Assembly: GCF_020991275.1 (NCBI RefSeq)
Contig: NZ_JAJLQY010000004.1
Span: 489,839 to 553,838, forward strand
Length of the DNA stretch: 64,000 nt
Direction: 5' to 3'
From: Actinocorallia sp. API 0066
GTDB taxonomy: Bacteria; Actinomycetota; Actinomycetes; Streptosporangiales; Streptosporangiaceae
Shown: positions 42,489-51,366 of the stretch, piece by piece
Layout of the letters: every line of letters starts with the position of its first letter
Position numbering within the stretch: position 1 is the stretch's first letter
Position numbers and translations under genes: made by a program
The notes under the pieces: model-generated
Told to the model about the DNA's origin: nothing
Seen by the model: only the letters and a program-made list of their open reading frames with translations
The model's database searches: none

Positions 42489-42704
42489 GTGAACAATCCC
42501 GAACCGGTCTGCTCGGCCAAGGGCTGCCGCGCCGCCGCGGTGTGGGCGCTGCGGTGGAACAACCCGAAGCTGCACACTCCGGACCGCCGCAAGGTCTGGA
42601 CGGCGTGCGACGAGCACCGCCCGACGCTCGGGGACTTCCTCGACCGGCGCGGCTTCCTCAAGGACGTCGTGCCGCTGGACGAGCTGGCGCCCACCGACGG
42701 TTGA
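42489..42704 (+). CDS. Small zinc-ribbon-like protein
   Basis: 71 residues with CSAKGCRAAAVWAL and CDEHRPTLGDFL, a C-x4-C and C-x2-H pair that could bind zinc, and a Trp-rich middle (WALRWNNPKLH). Occurs widely in actinomycetes as a small hypothetical protein. GTG start lacks a strong ribosome site. Convergent with the DUF6457 gene, 10 bases away. Confidence 0.6.
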   Translation: MNNPEPVCSAKGCRAAAVWALRWNNPKLHTPDRRKVWTACDEHRPTLGDFLDRRGFLKDVVPLDELAPTDG

Positions 42705-42714
42705 GGGCCGAAGG

Positions 42715-42948
42715 TCAACCGGCGTCGGCGGGCTTACGGGCCAGCGCCAGCTCGCTGAGCCGCCGCGCCGTCTCCTTCGGGTCGGCGCCCTGCCCGACGG
42801 CGACGCCCAGCAGGTAGGCGGTGAGCGGCGCGGCGGGCCTGGCGACGGAGTGCGCGACGTCACGGGTGAGGTCGAGCACGGTCTGGGTGTCCAGCACGTC
42901 GGGCTCGAGGCCCAGTTCGGCGCTGACGGTGGCGAGCCATTCGTTCAC
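42715..42948 (-). CDS. DUF6457-type small protein linked to MobA
   Basis: 77 residues: NEWLATVSAELGLEPDVLDTQTVLDLTRDVAHSVARPAAPLTAYLLGVAVG. It always-helical and, in actinomycetes, is often next to the molybdenum cofactor guanylyltransferase. Here its GTG overlaps the mobA stop by 4 bases (GTGA). Likely accessory to molybdopterin cofactor maturation; mechanism unknown. Confidence 0.8.
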   Translation of the reverse strand: MNEWLATVSAELGLEPDVLDTQTVLDLTRDVAHSVARPAAPLTAYLLGVAVGQGADPKETARRLSELALARKPADAG

Positions 42949-43559
42949 GTGAGCCTCTCCTCGGCGCGCGCCAGGTCGGCGGGCGTGTCGCAGTCCGTCC
43001 AGTGGTCGGCCGCGGCGACCCGGACCGGGCGCAGCGGGTGGAGCAGCCCCCGCAGGGAGGCGCCCCGGTAGCTTTCCAGAGCCGACCTGAGGGTGTCGGT
43101 GTGCCACGCCCCGGTGAGCCACTGGTCGCGGCCCTCGGCGTCCACCAGGACGGCGTTGCGGTGCGCCAGGAGGCCCGCCACGACCGGCTGGGTCAGGAAC
43201 GGCAGGTCTGCCGCCAGGAGCACGACGCGGGGCGCCACGACGATCTGGAGCCCGGCGCGCAGGGCGGGCACCGGCCCGGACCCCGGCGGGTCCTCGTGTA
43301 CGAACACCGCCTCCATGCCCGGCCTCACCGGGCCCACGATGATCGTCCGCGACGCGTCGGCGACGGCGTCGGCCACCCTGACGATCAACGGCCTGCCCCC
43401 GACGAGCGCCCCCGGCTTGTCGGTGCCGCCGAACCTGCGCGCCGCCCCGCCGGCGAGGATCACCGCGTCGTACGTCTCGGCGCGGCCGCGCGGCCCGCCC
43501 GCCCACGCGTCACGCCGGCCCGCCTGACGGGCGCCGTCTGTCGTCTCCCCTGCGTTCAT
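42945..43559 (-). CDS. mobA: Molybdenum cofactor guanylyltransferase
   Basis: 204 residues. The N-terminal AVILAGGAARRFGGTDKPGALVGGRPLI is the GTP-binding motif LAGG..RR.GG.DK, and LLAADLPFLTQPVVAGL holds the metal-binding Asp. MobA attaches GMP to molybdopterin. The first 29 residues are an extra low-complexity extension. It is followed in the same operon by DUF6457 and preceded by moaA (29-base gap). Confidence 0.9.
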   Translation of the reverse strand: MNAGETTDGARQAGRRDAWAGGPRGRAETYDAVILAGGAARRFGGTDKPGALVGGRPLIVRVADAVADASRTIIVGPVRPGMEAVFVHEDPPGSGPVPALRAGLQIVVAPRVVLLAADLPFLTQPVVAGLLAHRNAVLVDAEGRDQWLTGAWHTDTLRSALESYRGASLRGLLHPLRPVRVAAADHWTDCDTPADLARAEERLT

Positions 43560-43588
43560 GAGGTGGGTCCTTCCCGGATCGGGGCCGG

Positions 43589-44587
43589 TCAGCCGCCGAT
43601 CGCCGACATCGGGCGGTCGGGCTGGAGGAACGACGGGTCGTCGATCCCGTGGCCCGCCTTCTTGCCGCGCACGGCGGCCGCCCAGCGCTCGGCGATCTCG
43701 GCGTCGTCCGCGCCGCCGCGCAGCGCCGCCCTGAGGTCGGACTCCTCGCGGGCGAAGAGGCAGTTGCGGACCTGGCCGTCGGCGGTGAGCCGGACCCTGT
43801 CGCAGGCGCCGCAGAACGGGCGGGTGACCGAGGCGATGATCCCGACCCCGCCGCGCAGCCCGCCGCCCTCGACGGCGAAGCGCTCGGCGGGCGCGCTGCC
43901 CCGGTCGGCGGACGGCAGCGGCGTCAGCGTGAACGCCTCGGCGAGCCTGGCGTGCACGTCGTCGGCGGTGACCATGGTGGCGCGCTGCCAGCCGTGCTGG
44001 GCGTCCAGCGGCATCTGTTCGATGAACCGCGCCTCGTAGCCGCGCTCCAGGCAGTACCGCAGCAGCGGGACGGCCTCGTCGTCGTTGACGCCGCGCATGA
44101 GCACAGCGTTGACCTTGACGGGTGTCAGCCCGGCGGAGGCCGCCGCTTCCAGGCCGTCCAGGACGTCCGTAAGCCGGTCGCGGTGGGCGAGCTTGCGGAA
44201 GACGTCACGGTCCAAGGTGTCGAGCGAGACGTTGACGCGGGCGAGCCCGGCGGCGCGCAGGGGGGCGGCGAGCCGGGCCAGGCCGATGCCGTTGGTGGTG
44301 AGGGACAGTTCGGGGGCCGGGTCGAGCGCGGCGGTGCGGGCGACGATGTCGACCAGGCCGCGCCGCAGCAGCGGTTCCCCGCCGGTGTAGCGGACCTCGG
44401 TGATGCCCAGGTCACGGACCCCGACACCGACGAGCCTGACCACCTCGTCGTCGGTGAGGAGTTCGGGCTTGGGCAGCCACTCCAGGCCCTCGGGAGGCAT
44501 GCAGTAGGAGCAGCGGAGGTTGCACCGGTCGGTGAGGGAGACCCGCAGGTCGCTCGCCCGTCGGCCGTGTCCGTCGCGCAGCAGCAC
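43589..44587 (-). CDS. moaA: GTP 3',8-cyclase
   Basis: 332 residues, radical SAM enzyme for the first step of molybdopterin synthesis. SAM cluster Cys at 22, 26 and 29 (CNLRCSYC). The second cluster is in CGACDRVRLTADGQVRNCLF. It ends in the required GG motif (SAIGG), which activates the enzyme. RYTGGEPLLR and TTNG are further family marks. The GTG start follows GGGAG. It leads the moaA-mobA-DUF6457 unit; moaC, moaD/E and moeA are not in this window. Confidence 0.95.
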   Translation of the reverse strand: MLLRDGHGRRASDLRVSLTDRCNLRCSYCMPPEGLEWLPKPELLTDDEVVRLVGVGVRDLGITEVRYTGGEPLLRRGLVDIVARTAALDPAPELSLTTNGIGLARLAAPLRAAGLARVNVSLDTLDRDVFRKLAHRDRLTDVLDGLEAAASAGLTPVKVNAVLMRGVNDDEAVPLLRYCLERGYEARFIEQMPLDAQHGWQRATMVTADDVHARLAEAFTLTPLPSADRGSAPAERFAVEGGGLRGGVGIIASVTRPFCGACDRVRLTADGQVRNCLFAREESDLRAALRGGADDAEIAERWAAAVRGKKAGHGIDDPSFLQPDRPMSAIGG

Positions 44588-44654
44588 CCGATCACTCCCC
44601 TCGCACCGTCGCGAACGCCCCCAGCATAGGGCGCGGCGGCGCGGGGCCTCGCGG

Positions 44655-45200
44655 CTAGCCCGCCTTGCGCCGGGCCCGGTAGGCGGCGACGTGGGCGCGG
44701 TTGCCGCACGTCCTGCTGTCGCAGAAGCGGCGGCAGCGGTTGCGGGAGAGGTCGACCAGGACGCGGTCGCAGCCGTCAGCGGCGCAGGCGCGCAGCCTGT
44801 CCAGCTCGCCCGCCGCGACGACGTAGGCGAGGGCCATGCCGCACTCGACGGCGAGGTGCTCGCCTACCCGGGAACCGGGGGCGAAGAAGTGGACGTGCCA
44901 GTCGTAGCCGTCGTGGTCGGTGAGGTAGGGCGCGGTGCGCACCTCGGCGAGCAGCCCGTTGACCAGGGGCACCGCGACGGAGGCGGCGGGCGCGGCGAAG
45001 ATCTCGCGGAAGCGGGCGCGCAGCCCCCTGACCGTCTCCAGGTCGGCGTCCGTCACCGGGGGCACGTCGCTGAACCTGCCGGTCTCGACGAACGCGGCGA
45101 GCGCGCCGGTGTCCGGCAGGCCCTCGGCCCCGGCGGCCGCGCTGTTCACCAGATTCACCATGACGTCGAGGGCGTGCTCGGTGTCGTGGGTGAAAATCAT
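44655..45200 (-). CDS. CGNR zinc-finger (ABATE) protein
   Basis: 181 residues. N-terminal ABATE domain (LDVMVNLVNSAA, LRARFREIFAA, HFFAPGSRVGEHLAVECG). C-terminal CGNR finger: RACAADGCDRVLVDLSRNRCRRFCDSRTCGNRAHVAAYRARR with all Cys. Such proteins bind DNA and are regulators of stress or catabolism. The ATG at 45200 has no adjacent partner gene. Confidence 0.9.
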   Translation of the reverse strand: MIFTHDTEHALDVMVNLVNSAAAGAEGLPDTGALAAFVETGRFSDVPPVTDADLETVRGLRARFREIFAAPAASVAVPLVNGLLAEVRTAPYLTDHDGYDWHVHFFAPGSRVGEHLAVECGMALAYVVAAGELDRLRACAADGCDRVLVDLSRNRCRRFCDSRTCGNRAHVAAYRARRKAG

Positions 45201-45228
45201 GGGTCGCAGTCTAGTGCGCCCGCGCCCG

Positions 45229-45801
45229 TCAGATCCCGTAGTGCGGATCAGCGACGACGGGATAGGCGGCGCCGTCGTGCGGGACCCGCATGACGATGGC
45301 TCCGTTGTCGAGCTCGTAGCGGGCGTGGATGGGACGGAAAAGCGCGTCGCACGCCCACGGTGTGTAGAAGCGGCCGACGGTGGCTCCGTAGCGGAGGTTC
45401 ACCACGTCGAAGCCGCCCGAAGGCATCGCCTCCAGGGCGAGGCCCTCAGCGAGGCCGATGGGGAAGCGGAAGAAGGTCGGCGCCTCGGGGCCGTGCAGCA
45501 CGGTGACGAACCGGACGCCCTCGGCGGTGGTCTGCGCGACGATGTCGGTGTCCACGTCGATGCCGACGAACACCCGCAGGCTCGGCCGCAGCACCGTCGC
45601 GGCCCGGTCGGGCGGGCAGTCGATGCCGACGTGGATGCGCTGGCCGCCGCCCCGGACCGGCGCCCACACGCCGTCCCGCGCCCGGTTGGCCCACTGCACC
45701 TCGGCGTTGTCGAACTCCTGCGGTTCTGCCTTGCCCCGGGCGGCCAGTACCTGGGAAGCGGCGTTCATCGCCGCCGTCGCCCCGTCGCGCGCGTGCCGCA
45801 T
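45229..45801 (-). CDS. Conserved-looking actinomycete protein of unknown function
   Basis: 190 residues with a good ribosome site (GAGGAGGCAGTGCCG). Two repeated-looking halves with GIDCPP / GIDVDT motifs, and a strongly aromatic C terminus. It ends AAYPVVADPHYGI, a motif otherwise seen as a propeptide-like element at the ends of secreted actinomycete proteins, although no signal peptide is present here. No domain assigned. Confidence 0.6.
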   Translation of the reverse strand: MRHARDGATAAMNAASQVLAARGKAEPQEFDNAEVQWANRARDGVWAPVRGGGQRIHVGIDCPPDRAATVLRPSLRVFVGIDVDTDIVAQTTAEGVRFVTVLHGPEAPTFFRFPIGLAEGLALEAMPSGGFDVVNLRYGATVGRFYTPWACDALFRPIHARYELDNGAIVMRVPHDGAAYPVVADPHYGI

Positions 45802-46054
45802 CGGCACTGCCTCCTCGAACTGAACTCGCCTGCATCGTCCCGGTTCGCCGACCATCATCGGTCGGCGCTGCACCGGTTTATCACGTGTGTTACGGCGGCG
45901 AAGAACTTTGGACCCCATGAGCACTGATTTGCATTCGTCCGAATACGTTCGGTAATGAGAAGGGGCACGGCGGCCCCTCGCCCGACCCGCCGCCGGGACG
46001 CCTGCCGATAATGGGTCGGTCCCGCGGAAGCATCCGGGGAAGAGGGGAGTAGCC

Positions 46055-46573
46055 ATGAGCGAGCAGAACCTTACGGACGGCGTCATCCGGGTCGCCGACC
46101 TGCCGGAGGCCGACCGTGCCTTCATCCGCGACGAGCTGCGCCGCAACACTCCCCTGCACCACCTGCTCGCGCTTGAGGTGGTGGAGATCGGGACACGGCA
46201 CGCCGTGGTGTCGATGCCCGTCCGGGAAGAGGCGTTCAACAGCACGGGCAACCTGCACGGCGGCGCGCTCGCGACGCTCATCGACGTCGCCGCGGGCACG
46301 GCGGCGGCGCGCGGCAGCGGCTTCCGGCCGGGCGAGCAGAGCCTCGTCACGGCCGACCTGCACGTCCGGTACCTGGGCAGGCCGAACGGCGACACCGTCT
46401 ACGCGCACGCCGAGGTGATCAAGGCGGGCCGCCAGCTCGTCATCGTGGAGTGCAGGGTGAAGGACCCCGAGGGCAGAATCGTCGCCGCCGCGGACTTCTC
46501 GATGATGATCGTGCCGCTCCGGCAGGCGCTGCGCCCGGTCCCCGACGTGCGGCCGCACGACCCGGACCTGTAG
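46055..46573 (+). CDS. PaaI-family acyl-CoA thioesterase
   Basis: 172 residues, hotdog fold. NSTGNLHGGALATLIDVAAGTAA is the central helix and active-site region (Gly-rich HGG and Asp). Strands VVSMPVREEAF, SLVTADLHVRYLG and TVYAHAEVIKAGRQLVIVECRVKD follow. Acts as a tetramer that hydrolyses aryl- or acyl-CoA esters. AAGAGGGGAG before ATG supports the start. Monocistronic. Confidence 0.88.
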   Translation: MSEQNLTDGVIRVADLPEADRAFIRDELRRNTPLHHLLALEVVEIGTRHAVVSMPVREEAFNSTGNLHGGALATLIDVAAGTAAARGSGFRPGEQSLVTADLHVRYLGRPNGDTVYAHAEVIKAGRQLVIVECRVKDPEGRIVAAADFSMMIVPLRQALRPVPDVRPHDPDL

Positions 46574-46681
46574 CGGGGCGCCGCCGGGAACGCGGCCCGG
46601 AAAATGGTTTGATCCACTCCCGGGATCCGGGATTTGATGGTCCTGGCGCCATCGGTTTCGGACGAAGGAAAGGAGACGGTG

Positions 46682-47875
46682 ATGCCATTCACGACGCTTC
46701 CCGGCGGATCCGTTCCGATCCGTATGTGGGCGGATCCGGAGACCGTCGAACAGCAGGCGATCGAGCAATTGCGTAATGTCGCCGCGCTGCCGTGGGTACA
46801 CGGAATGGCGGTCATGCCGGACGTCCACTACGGAAAGGGCGCCACGGTCGGCTCGGTCATCGCGATGCGCGGTGCGGTGTCCCCGGCGGCGGTCGGCGTG
46901 GACATCGGCTGCGGCATGACGGCGGTGCGCAGCTCGCTGACCGTCGCGGACCTGCCGGACGACCTCGGGCCGCTGCGCTCGAAGGTCGAGCGGGTGCTGC
47001 CGGTCGGGCGTGGGATGCACCGCAGCTCGGTGGAGCCGGACGCCGTCCCGGGGCTGAAGGAGCGCGGCTGGTACGAGTTCTGGAAGTCCTTCGACGAGCT
47101 GCACCCGTCCGTCCGCCGCGAGGTGGGCAGGGCACGCAAGCAGATGGGTTCGCTCGGCGGCGGAAACCACTTCTGGGAACTGTGCGCCGACGACGAGGGC
47201 GCGCTCTGGGTGGTGCTGCATTCCGGTTCCCGGGGAATCGGGAACCAGCTCGCGGAAGTGCACATCGAGGCGGCGCGAAACCTGCCGCACAACCAGGATC
47301 TGCCCGATCCGGACCTCGCGGTTTTCCTCACCGGAACCGCGAAGATGGCCGCTTACCGGCACGATCTGTTCTGGGCGCAGGAATACGCGCGGCGCAACCG
47401 GGCGGTGATGCTCGCGCTCACCGTGAACGCGATCACCCAGCAGTTCAGGGGCCGCCGGGTGCGCTGGGAGGAGCCGATCTCCTGCCACCACAACTACGTC
47501 GCGGAGGAGACCTACGGCGACGTGGACGTGATCGTCACCCGCAAGGGCGCGATCCGGGCGGGGCAGGGTGATCTCGGCATCATCCCGGGGTCGATGGCGA
47601 CCGGCACGTACATCGTGCGCGGCCTCGGCAACGACCTGGCGTTCAACTCGGCGTCGCACGGCGCGGGCCGGAAGATGAGCAGGAACCAGGCCCGCAAGCG
47701 GTTCACCGTGGAGGACCTGGCCGAGCAGACCAAGGGTGTGGAGTGCCGTAAGGACTCCGGCGTGATCGACGAGATCCCGGGCGCCTACAAGGACCTGGAG
47801 TCGGTGATCGCGGCGCAGAGCGACCTCGTGGAGGTCGTCGCGCACCTGCGGCAGCTCGTGTGCGTCAAGGGCTGA
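46682..47875 (+). CDS. rtcB: RtcB-type RNA ligase
   Basis: 397 residues. GVDIGCGMTAVRSSL, SLGGGNHFWEL and HSGSRGIGNQL carry manganese ligands. H326 in NSASHGAGRKMSRNQARK is the His that is guanylylated. RtcB joins 2',3'-cyclic-phosphate or 3'-phosphate ends to 5'-OH, so it repairs cleaved tRNA or rRNA. A ribosome site (AAAGGAGACGGTG) precedes the ATG at 46682. No archease or RtcA is encoded here. Its end overlaps the next gene, on the opposite strand, by 11 bases. Confidence 0.93.
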   Translation: MPFTTLPGGSVPIRMWADPETVEQQAIEQLRNVAALPWVHGMAVMPDVHYGKGATVGSVIAMRGAVSPAAVGVDIGCGMTAVRSSLTVADLPDDLGPLRSKVERVLPVGRGMHRSSVEPDAVPGLKERGWYEFWKSFDELHPSVRREVGRARKQMGSLGGGNHFWELCADDEGALWVVLHSGSRGIGNQLAEVHIEAARNLPHNQDLPDPDLAVFLTGTAKMAAYRHDLFWAQEYARRNRAVMLALTVNAITQQFRGRRVRWEEPISCHHNYVAEETYGDVDVIVTRKGAIRAGQGDLGIIPGSMATGTYIVRGLGNDLAFNSASHGAGRKMSRNQARKRFTVEDLAEQTKGVECRKDSGVIDEIPGAYKDLESVIAAQSDLVEVVAHLRQLVCVKG

Positions 47876-50021
47876 GCCGCGCCCGGTAGACGGAGGCGGC
47901 CTCGGCCATCAGGCCCGGCAGGGCGGGGTCCGGGTGACGGCCCCGCCTCGCCACCAGGTCGGCCAGCCGCTCGATCCAGCGCAGGCACCACCGGAGGTCG
48001 TCGGGCCGGGCCACGGCCCGCCCGGCGACGTCCACGTGCACGGCGCTGGTGTGCGCGTAGGCGCCGCGCGGGTCGAGGATCGCCGGATCGGCCGGCCCCT
48101 GGGCCTCGGCGACGAGGTACGTGGGGTGGCGGACGGCGTAGTCGATCTCGGCGGTGCCGTCCCCCTCGGCGACGATCCCGTCGGCGTCGTGGATCCTGAC
48201 CCTGGCTCGCGCGCCCGTCACGGTGGCCCGGACGCGCAGCCGCTGTCCGGATTCGGCGGCGACCCGCTCCCCCGGCCCGGAGGCGGGCGCTCCCGACGAA
48301 GTCGGGGTCGTCAAAGCGCCCGGCTTCGGGCCCATCGAACACGGCCCGGAGGCGGGCGCTCCCGACGAAGTCGGGGTCGTCAAAGCGCCCGGCTTCGGGC
48401 CCATCGAACACCGCCCGTGTCCGGCGACGTCGAGCGCCAGCCATGGGCCGTTCGTCGCGAAGGTCCGGCCCGCCCGGATCGCGTCCTGGTACGCGGGGAC
48501 GCTGAGCGGGCCGTCCAGCCGCGCGTAGACCCTGGCCCACCCCGGAGGGTTCGAGTACGTGCCCATGCGCCCGTAGGACAGCATCACGTCCGTCCCGGCG
48601 GTCGCGGCGAGCCGGACGCCCGCGCCGAGCAGCCGCCGGTACATCCGCGCGGTGCCGGTGCAGGACAGATGGGTGAGGACGTCAAGGCCGTCCACAAGAT
48701 CGAGGGCCCCGGCCACAACGAGCTCACGGGCCGCGCAGGAGTGCGTGCCCCGGCCGAACAGCGCGTCCAGCGGGTCGGGCGCGTCGCTGCCCAGCGGGTG
48801 CGCCCAGGTGACGATCCCGCCGCGCGCCCGGATCTCGGCGCACATCGTGGTGACGCAGGGCGCGTCCTCGGGGTGGTCGGACTCAGAATGCCCCGAGGCG
48901 TACCGGGACGGCTCCCCCCGCGCGCCGAAGGAGGCGACGTGCCCGAGCAGGTCGTTGCGATACTCCGCGCCCATCCGGGCCACCCTCCCGGCGGTCGACC
49001 AGGGCAGGTCCTTCCCCGGCCAGGCGCGCAGCACCTCCCGGTCGTAGACGAAGCTCGTGGTGGCGTTGGCCGCGAGCGGGTTCAGCACGTGCAGCGCCTC
49101 GCCGTGCTGCGTCCGGGCGGCGTCGGCGGGCCCGGCCACCTGGTCGCCCGCGAAGTTCAGGTGCAGGTGCAGGTCACCGCCGTACCAACCGTCGGCCGCC
49201 GGGTCCCGGACCGGACGCGGGTCGAGTTCGAGGTGCACGGTCTGCCCCGGCCCGGGGGCGGCCGCCTCGGTGGCCGTCCCGAAGTCCATGCCGCGCGCGG
49301 CCGTCACCACGAGATGCTCGGCGGGCACGTCGAGGGTGACGTCGGCGCCGTGGAAGTAGGCGCGGCCGTGGCCGTCCCACTTGCGCAGGACGCCTTCGGG
49401 GAACCAGCCACGGCCGCTCGGGCTGAGCACGTACCAACGGCACGGCTCCGGCGAACGCAACACCAGCCGTGCCTTCTGGACCTCCCGGACGGTCTGAGGC
49501 AAGGCGATCTCCTGACCGCCGACGGTCAACGGGCCGGAGCGCGCGTCCACCGTCGCCGTCAGGCACCCGCCCGCAGGAACCTCCCCCACCGGCTCGACCA
49601 CCACCGGCGCGGACGCCGAAGACTCCACGAGCAACAGCAGCGGACAAGGCTCCCCGGCGAGGACGGGGTGCACGACCCCCGAGGAGGCGAACTCCGCGCC
49701 TTCGTCGGTGATCCGCAGCACGAGGAGGCCATCGGGGACGGACCCTGCGAGCGCGTCCCTGAAGGCGGCGTCCATGTCCCGCGTGGTGGCGGTGTCCACG
49801 GCGTCGTCCAGGGAGAGCCCCTCGCTCAGCCCGGCCGCGACGGGCGCGGCGAACAGCGCGGCGTGCGGGACGAACCGCAGGTAGGGGACGAGCGGCCCGT
49901 AGGCCGACCGCGTGGACTCCGTCCAGTTGGCGCCGTGCCGCGCGACCGTCTCCCGGTAGGCGTCCAGCGCCGCCTCGACGGGCGGAGGCAGGCAGCCGCA
50001 GAGCTCACCGTGATCACCCAT
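47865..50021 (-). CDS. CehA/McbA-family PHP metallohydrolase carrying palindromic insertions
   Basis: 718 residues. The metal-binding PHP core begins near WYGGDLHLHLNFAGDQ and includes TWAHPLGS, LTHLSCTGTARM and TAGTDVMLSYGRMG, as in CehA/McbA hydrolases. The N-terminal 270 residues are beta-rich and of unknown role. Between LALDVAGHGR and GERVAAESGQ two copies of CSMGPKPGALTTPTSSGAPASGP are inserted in frame by tandem 69-bp elements, so the ancestral length was near 672. Substrate unknown. ATG start has no strong ribosome site. Confidence 0.8.
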   Translation of the reverse strand: MGDHGELCGCLPPPVEAALDAYRETVARHGANWTESTRSAYGPLVPYLRFVPHAALFAAPVAAGLSEGLSLDDAVDTATTRDMDAAFRDALAGSVPDGLLVLRITDEGAEFASSGVVHPVLAGEPCPLLLLVESSASAPVVVEPVGEVPAGGCLTATVDARSGPLTVGGQEIALPQTVREVQKARLVLRSPEPCRWYVLSPSGRGWFPEGVLRKWDGHGRAYFHGADVTLDVPAEHLVVTAARGMDFGTATEAAAPGPGQTVHLELDPRPVRDPAADGWYGGDLHLHLNFAGDQVAGPADAARTQHGEALHVLNPLAANATTSFVYDREVLRAWPGKDLPWSTAGRVARMGAEYRNDLLGHVASFGARGEPSRYASGHSESDHPEDAPCVTTMCAEIRARGGIVTWAHPLGSDAPDPLDALFGRGTHSCAARELVVAGALDLVDGLDVLTHLSCTGTARMYRRLLGAGVRLAATAGTDVMLSYGRMGTYSNPPGWARVYARLDGPLSVPAYQDAIRAGRTFATNGPWLALDVAGHGRCSMGPKPGALTTPTSSGAPASGPCSMGPKPGALTTPTSSGAPASGPGERVAAESGQRLRVRATVTGARARVRIHDADGIVAEGDGTAEIDYAVRHPTYLVAEAQGPADPAILDPRGAYAHTSAVHVDVAGRAVARPDDLRWCLRWIERLADLVARRGRHPDPALPGLMAEAASVYRARLSP
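48274..48411 (-). repeat. Two tandem 69-bp palindromic elements inside a coding sequence
   Basis: Each unit runs from GGCCCGGAGG to ATCGAACAC. Outer arms GGCCCGGAGGCGGGCGCT and AGCGCCCGGCTTCGGGCC pair with 2 mismatches over 18 bp and enclose an inner perfect hairpin CCCGAC-GAA-GTCGGG. The two copies are identical and, as 69 is divisible by three, leave the host frame open, adding 2 x 23 residues. Confidence 0.85.
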
Positions 50022-50101
50022 GGTTTCACGGTGACGGACGTCACCACCGGGTCACAAGGCGGTTGGCCGCTGCGGGCCAGCCCGCCGCCACGGGCGGGCC
50101 C

Positions 50102-51139
50102 CTACCAGTGGTCGGGGCTGAACGGCTCCTCGTCCGGCCTGCCGGACGACGACAGCAGCTCCAGGTCCGATTCGACCATCATCGCGACGAGTTCCTCAAA
50201 GGACACCTCGGGCTCCCACCCGAGCTGCTCCCGCGCCTTCTTGGGGTCGGCGCACAGGAGGTCCACCTCGGCGGGCCGCGTGTACCTGTCGTCAAGGACG
50301 ACGTACTGCTCCCAGTCGAGCCCGACGGTGCCGAAGGCGAGTTCCACAAGGTCGCGGACGGACCGTGTGACGCCCGTGCCGATCACGTAGTCCTCGGGGA
50401 CCTCCTGCGCGAGCATCATCCGCATCGCCTTGGCGTAGTCCCCGGCGAAGCCCCAGTCGCGGCGGGCCTCCAGGTTGCCCAGGCGCAGCTCGCTCGCCAG
50501 GCCCAGCTTGATCCGCGCCGCCCCCAGGCTGATCTTGCGGGTGACGAACTCGGCGCCGCGCCGCGGCGACTCGTGGTTGAACAGGATGCCGCTGACCGCG
50601 AACATCCCGTAGGACTCGCGGTAGTTCTGCGTGATGAAGTGCCCGTAGGTCTTGGCGACGCCGTAGGGGCTGCGCGGGTGGAACGGGGTCAGCTCGCTCT
50701 GCGGCGTCTCCCTGACCTGCCCGAACATCTCCGAGGACGACGCCTGGTAGAAGCGGATCTGCGCGGCCGGCTCGGTGGTGCGCGAGGAGCTGATGCCGCT
50801 GACGATCCGGATCGCCTCCAGCACGCGCAGCGGCCCCATGCCGGTGATCTCCGCGGTCAGCTCGGCCTGCTGCCACGACATCGGCACGTAGGAGATCGCG
50901 CCGAGGTTGTACACCTCGTCGGGCTGGACCCGCTCCACCGCCGAGATCAGCGACCCCTGGTCGAGCAGGTCGCCCGTGGTGATCCGCACGTCGCAGATGT
51001 GCTTGCGCAGCCGCGCCACGTGGGGGTTGGCCTGGCCGCGGACGAGACCCCAGACCTCGTACCCCTGCGCGAGCAGGTGCTCGGCGAGGTAGGACCCGTC
51101 CTGGCCGGTGATGCCGGTGATGAGCGCTCGCCTGGTCAG
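50102..51139 (-). CDS. gmd: GDP-mannose 4,6-dehydratase
   Basis: About 345 residues. Cofactor loop LITGITGQDGSYLAE, SSSEMFG and YGVAK (catalytic Thr/Ser, Tyr, Lys), RRGAEFVTRKI and GNLEARRDWGFAGDYAKAM are family marks. It makes GDP-4-keto-6-deoxymannose for fucose/rhamnose-type sugars. I placed the start at CTG 51139 because AGAGGGGGG lies 5 bases before it and the product then begins LTRRALITG, as in relatives. An ATG at 51193 would add 18 residues, has no ribosome site, and sits in a palindrome. No second fucose-pathway gene follows. Confidence 0.85.
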   Translation of the reverse strand: MTRRALITGITGQDGSYLAEHLLAQGYEVWGLVRGQANPHVARLRKHICDVRITTGDLLDQGSLISAVERVQPDEVYNLGAISYVPMSWQQAELTAEITGMGPLRVLEAIRIVSGISSSRTTEPAAQIRFYQASSSEMFGQVRETPQSELTPFHPRSPYGVAKTYGHFITQNYRESYGMFAVSGILFNHESPRRGAEFVTRKISLGAARIKLGLASELRLGNLEARRDWGFAGDYAKAMRMMLAQEVPEDYVIGTGVTRSVRDLVELAFGTVGLDWEQYVVLDDRYTRPAEVDLLCADPKKAREQLGWEPEVSFEELVAMMVESDLELLSSSGRPDEEPFSPDHW

Positions 51140-51187
51140 CGGAACCCCCCTCTGCTGTGCCCTGGGGCACGTGACCAACGTGGACAA

Positions 51188-51226
51188 ACACATAAATATG
51201 TGTGAAAGAAGAGGTTATCTACCTCT
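51188..51226. promoter_or_regulatory. AT-rich palindromes upstream of gmd
   Basis: ACACATAAATATGTGT (51188-51203) is an inverted repeat with 7-bp arms, unusually AT-rich for this genome, and AGAGGTTATCTACCTCT (51210-51226) has 6-bp arms. They probably contain the promoter and an operator of gmd. Confidence 0.4.
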
Positions 51227-51366
51227 GTGTCCATCTGAGTAGTCCGGGACCCGGTGAACCCGAACCCGGTTCACCTCCGCGGGCCCCGGAACGCCGGAAC
51301 AGGCCGGGGGCGGGCCGGACTTAGGATGGCCCACCGGGCGGCCGATCGCCCCGGGGAGGGGAGACC

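Noticed and set aside
44588..44654. Moco riboswitch upstream of moaA
   Set aside because: The gap before the next gene is only 67 bases and shows no recognisable fold of that riboswitch.
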